Positions 52,435-53,684 of a stretch of DNA of 53,684 nt are shown here, in pieces. Source of the DNA: an uncultured Desulfotomaculum sp. (GTDB lineage Bacteria > Bacillota > Desulfotomaculia > Desulfotomaculales > Desulfotomaculaceae). The stretch's first letter is position 1, and every line of letters begins with the position of its first letter. The stretch covers positions 1 through 53,684 of the forward strand of contig CAMKDG010000004.1 in NCBI GenBank assembly GCA_946411205.1, written 5' to 3'. Both the position numbers and the translations under genes were made by a program. Under the pieces are notes generated by a model that was not told the origin of the DNA, ran no database searches, and was given only the letters and a program-made list of their open reading frames with translations.

Positions 52435-53112
52435 TTACTGTTTGTATCCTTCCTCTTTACCAGCCAACATTAAGGAGCTGGTACCATATCGCAGATTGCC
52501 CAAGTTCCGGTAAATTCCGTCTATCCCCATCCACTGTTCTTCCATGCGCGGAGAAATCGTATCCCTTGGCGTGCAAACTCTATTGGAAGTAAGCAGATTA
52601 ACGTAAGTTCCATCGGGAAGTAGTCTGCCTAATTCCAGGAAGAAGCTACGTTCCGGTTGGCCTAGATGGATAAACCAATTATCTGCAAAGGGGTCCAAGT
52701 AGATCTCCTGAAAGCTGTGTCCGGTTAAAGGCCTCCGATCATCTAAGCCGGTGACGTCATAGATTCGCAATATCTGCCGCGAATTGTGCCACGCTGCCTG
52801 GCCATATTGCCTGATAAAATCCTTTTGTTTGTCTAGGGAGACTTCCCAATAGGCATAAAGCCAATAGGGATCCTTTACTAGCGCCACTAATCGGCTAACT
52901 CCGTAGTGATGGGGTATAAAAGGTTCCTCTTGCTGCCCTTTGCTGGGTGGAACAGGGCAAATTTCTTCGGCCATTTCCTCAACCTGTCGTTTGGGAGGTA
53001 ATTCTACTTTTTTTGAGGCTAAGGTGGTGTGCTTACGGAGTGATGGAAGCATAAACACAATCAAGGCGATTATTATCACCAAGCCCAGTAACCAGAGCCA
53101 TACATGATCCAT
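52435..53112 (-). CDS. DUF4912 membrane-anchored protein
   Basis: About 225 residues with one N-terminal membrane helix (VWLWLLGLVIIIALIVFML) and a DUF4912 domain (RLVALVKDPYWLYAYWEVSL, then LRIYDVTGLDD and FFLELGRLLPDGTYVNLLTS). DUF4912 proteins are commonly encoded with GH57 enzymes and may bind polysaccharide or anchor the enzyme at the membrane; that is inferred from neighbourhood. The second ATG (53112) has better spacing from AAGGAGG than the first (53118). Confidence 0.82.
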   Translation of the reverse strand: MDHVWLWLLGLVIIIALIVFMLPSLRKHTTLASKKVELPPKRQVEEMAEEICPVPPSKGQQEEPFIPHHYGVSRLVALVKDPYWLYAYWEVSLDKQKDFIRQYGQAAWHNSRQILRIYDVTGLDDRRPLTGHSFQEIYLDPFADNWFIHLGQPERSFFLELGRLLPDGTYVNLLTSNRVCTPRDTISPRMEEQWMGIDGIYRNLGNLRYGTSSLMLAGKEEGYKQ

Positions 53113-53356
53113 ATCCATTCCCTCCTTTTTATTTGAAATTATTTTTTAGAACCGAAAATGAAGTTTTCCTATACTAAAAAGAAAATAATGAGGCAAATTA
53201 ACACTCATAACATGACTTTACATAGTATTGCCCAGCAGTTTTGGCTTTATTATCTGGGGCTTTTAACAAGTTTGGAAATTTTTAAAAAATGTAGTCCTTG
53301 GCTGTTAGCTAAAACAAAAAAAGCCATCAACATCCCACTCTCTGGAGGTAGTAAAC
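53113..53356. other. Intergenic region between divergent DUF4912 and CPBP genes
   Basis: It should carry the promoters of both genes. A plus-strand frame (53158-53367) exists but has no ribosome binding site and overlaps the next gene. Confidence 0.5.
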
Positions 53357-53684
53357 ATGAAATTTGACACCACCGCCCATCCGTGGACCATCTCCGACGT
53401 TCTCTGGGTATTTCTTTTGCGTTTGGCCTTGGTATATTTAATAGGAAAAGGGCTGCTGCCACTGCTGCCGGGCATCTCTCCCCGTTTCGTTGAGGTGATG
53501 GATCGGTCTATTCTGTTGGGGTTAACCTTGTTTTTTGTGCTGAGGAAAAGTAATTTGCGTCAGCTCGGGCTTCGCTTTGATCAATTTGGCAGGCAAATAT
53601 TGTATGGCGTGCTGGGGGGGGTTTTGCTCTTTATCATTGCTGAGGGCAGTCAGCGGGCTTTGGTGTGGCTGCTGGCAGCCGATG
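53357..53684 (+). CDS. CPBP-type membrane protease, N-terminal part
   Basis: The first 109 codons of a membrane protein that runs off the window. It starts at ATG 53357 with CTGGAGG upstream. Membrane helices appear as LWVFLLRLALVYLIGKGLLP, SILLGLTLFFVLRKSN and ILYGVLGGVLLFIIAEGSQR, separated by the LRQLGLRFDQ linker common in CPBP (CAAX-like) intramembrane proteases. The catalytic EExxxR and HxxxN motifs would lie beyond the window, so the assignment is provisional. Confidence 0.65.
   Translation, partial: MKFDTTAHPWTISDVLWVFLLRLALVYLIGKGLLPLLPGISPRFVEVMDRSILLGLTLFFVLRKSNLRQLGLRFDQFGRQILYGVLGGVLLFIIAEGSQRALVWLLAAD

Noticed and set aside
53158-53367. Plus-strand frame of 69 codons before the CPBP gene
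   Set aside because: No ribosome binding site, and it overlaps the well-supported start at 53357.

Overview
The window looks like the chromosome of a spore-forming, anaerobic, Gram-positive member of the Peptococcaceae (Desulfotomaculum/Desulforamulus type). This is an inference from gene content and order: a sporulation lipoprotein, collagen-like spore-surface proteins, sigma-I/RsgI, an [FeFe]-hydrogenase-like iron-sulfur protein, strong AGGAGG ribosome binding sites with many GTG/TTG starts, and a dnaE-mtrB-accDA-pfkA-pyk block. I see no transposase, prophage or CRISPR array. What stands out is RNA-level control and a few unusual small genes.

Region 1 (1-5.6 kb): end of a GGDEF gene, a nitrilase-family amidase, a cell-wall amidase and a LysR regulator on the plus strand. 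Then, on the minus strand, two adjacent NFU-type Fe-S proteins and an ECF sigma/anti-sigma pair. The second NFU gene is intact except for one in-frame TGA exactly where its neighbour has the second Cys of CxxC, so it is a candidate selenoprotein (Cys-Gly-Gly-Sec). A YedE/TusA-like pair of the kind linked to selenium metabolism lies at 12.2-13.5 kb.

Region 2 (5.9-16 kb): tRNA-Leu(CAA); three proteins sharing one N-terminal domain (two continue as collagen-like G-X-T repeats with a BclA-like C-terminal domain, one is cysteine-rich); two divergent GT2 glycosyltransferases that could glycosylate them; the yedE/tusA pair; a YhcN-type lipoprotein; a one-domain EamA protein; and an Orn/Lys/Arg decarboxylase.

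Region 3 (16-27.7 kb): DUF202 protein, stand-alone ATP-dependent DNA ligase, DtxR/MntR-like regulator, an overlapping TSUP permease/PadR/tungstate-binding-like operon whose binding protein has no signal peptide, an [FeFe]-hydrogenase-like sensor candidate, a 55-residue gene, an M-box Mg2+ riboswitch with terminator and a possible leader peptide before corA, and sigI-rsgI.

Region 4 (27.7-35 kb): complete trpEGDCFBA operon. Its leader has a sigma-A promoter, twelve GAG/TAG triplets, an antiterminator and a terminator, i.e. TRAP attenuation. The TRAP gene mtrB is in the same window at 42.0 kb.

Region 5 (35-53.7 kb): macro-like/SGNH fusion, DedA, pyk, pfkA, accA, accD, mtrB, RCK_C protein, dnaE, DUF2225, NlpC/P60, bacillithiol-type bshA and bshB1, GH57 branching enzyme with a DUF4912 partner, and the start of a CPBP-type membrane protein.

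A dispersed hairpin repeat (ends AGAAAAACT and CTTATACTTT) occurs at least four times between genes, with two shorter or degenerate copies, one of them inside the trpE leader.
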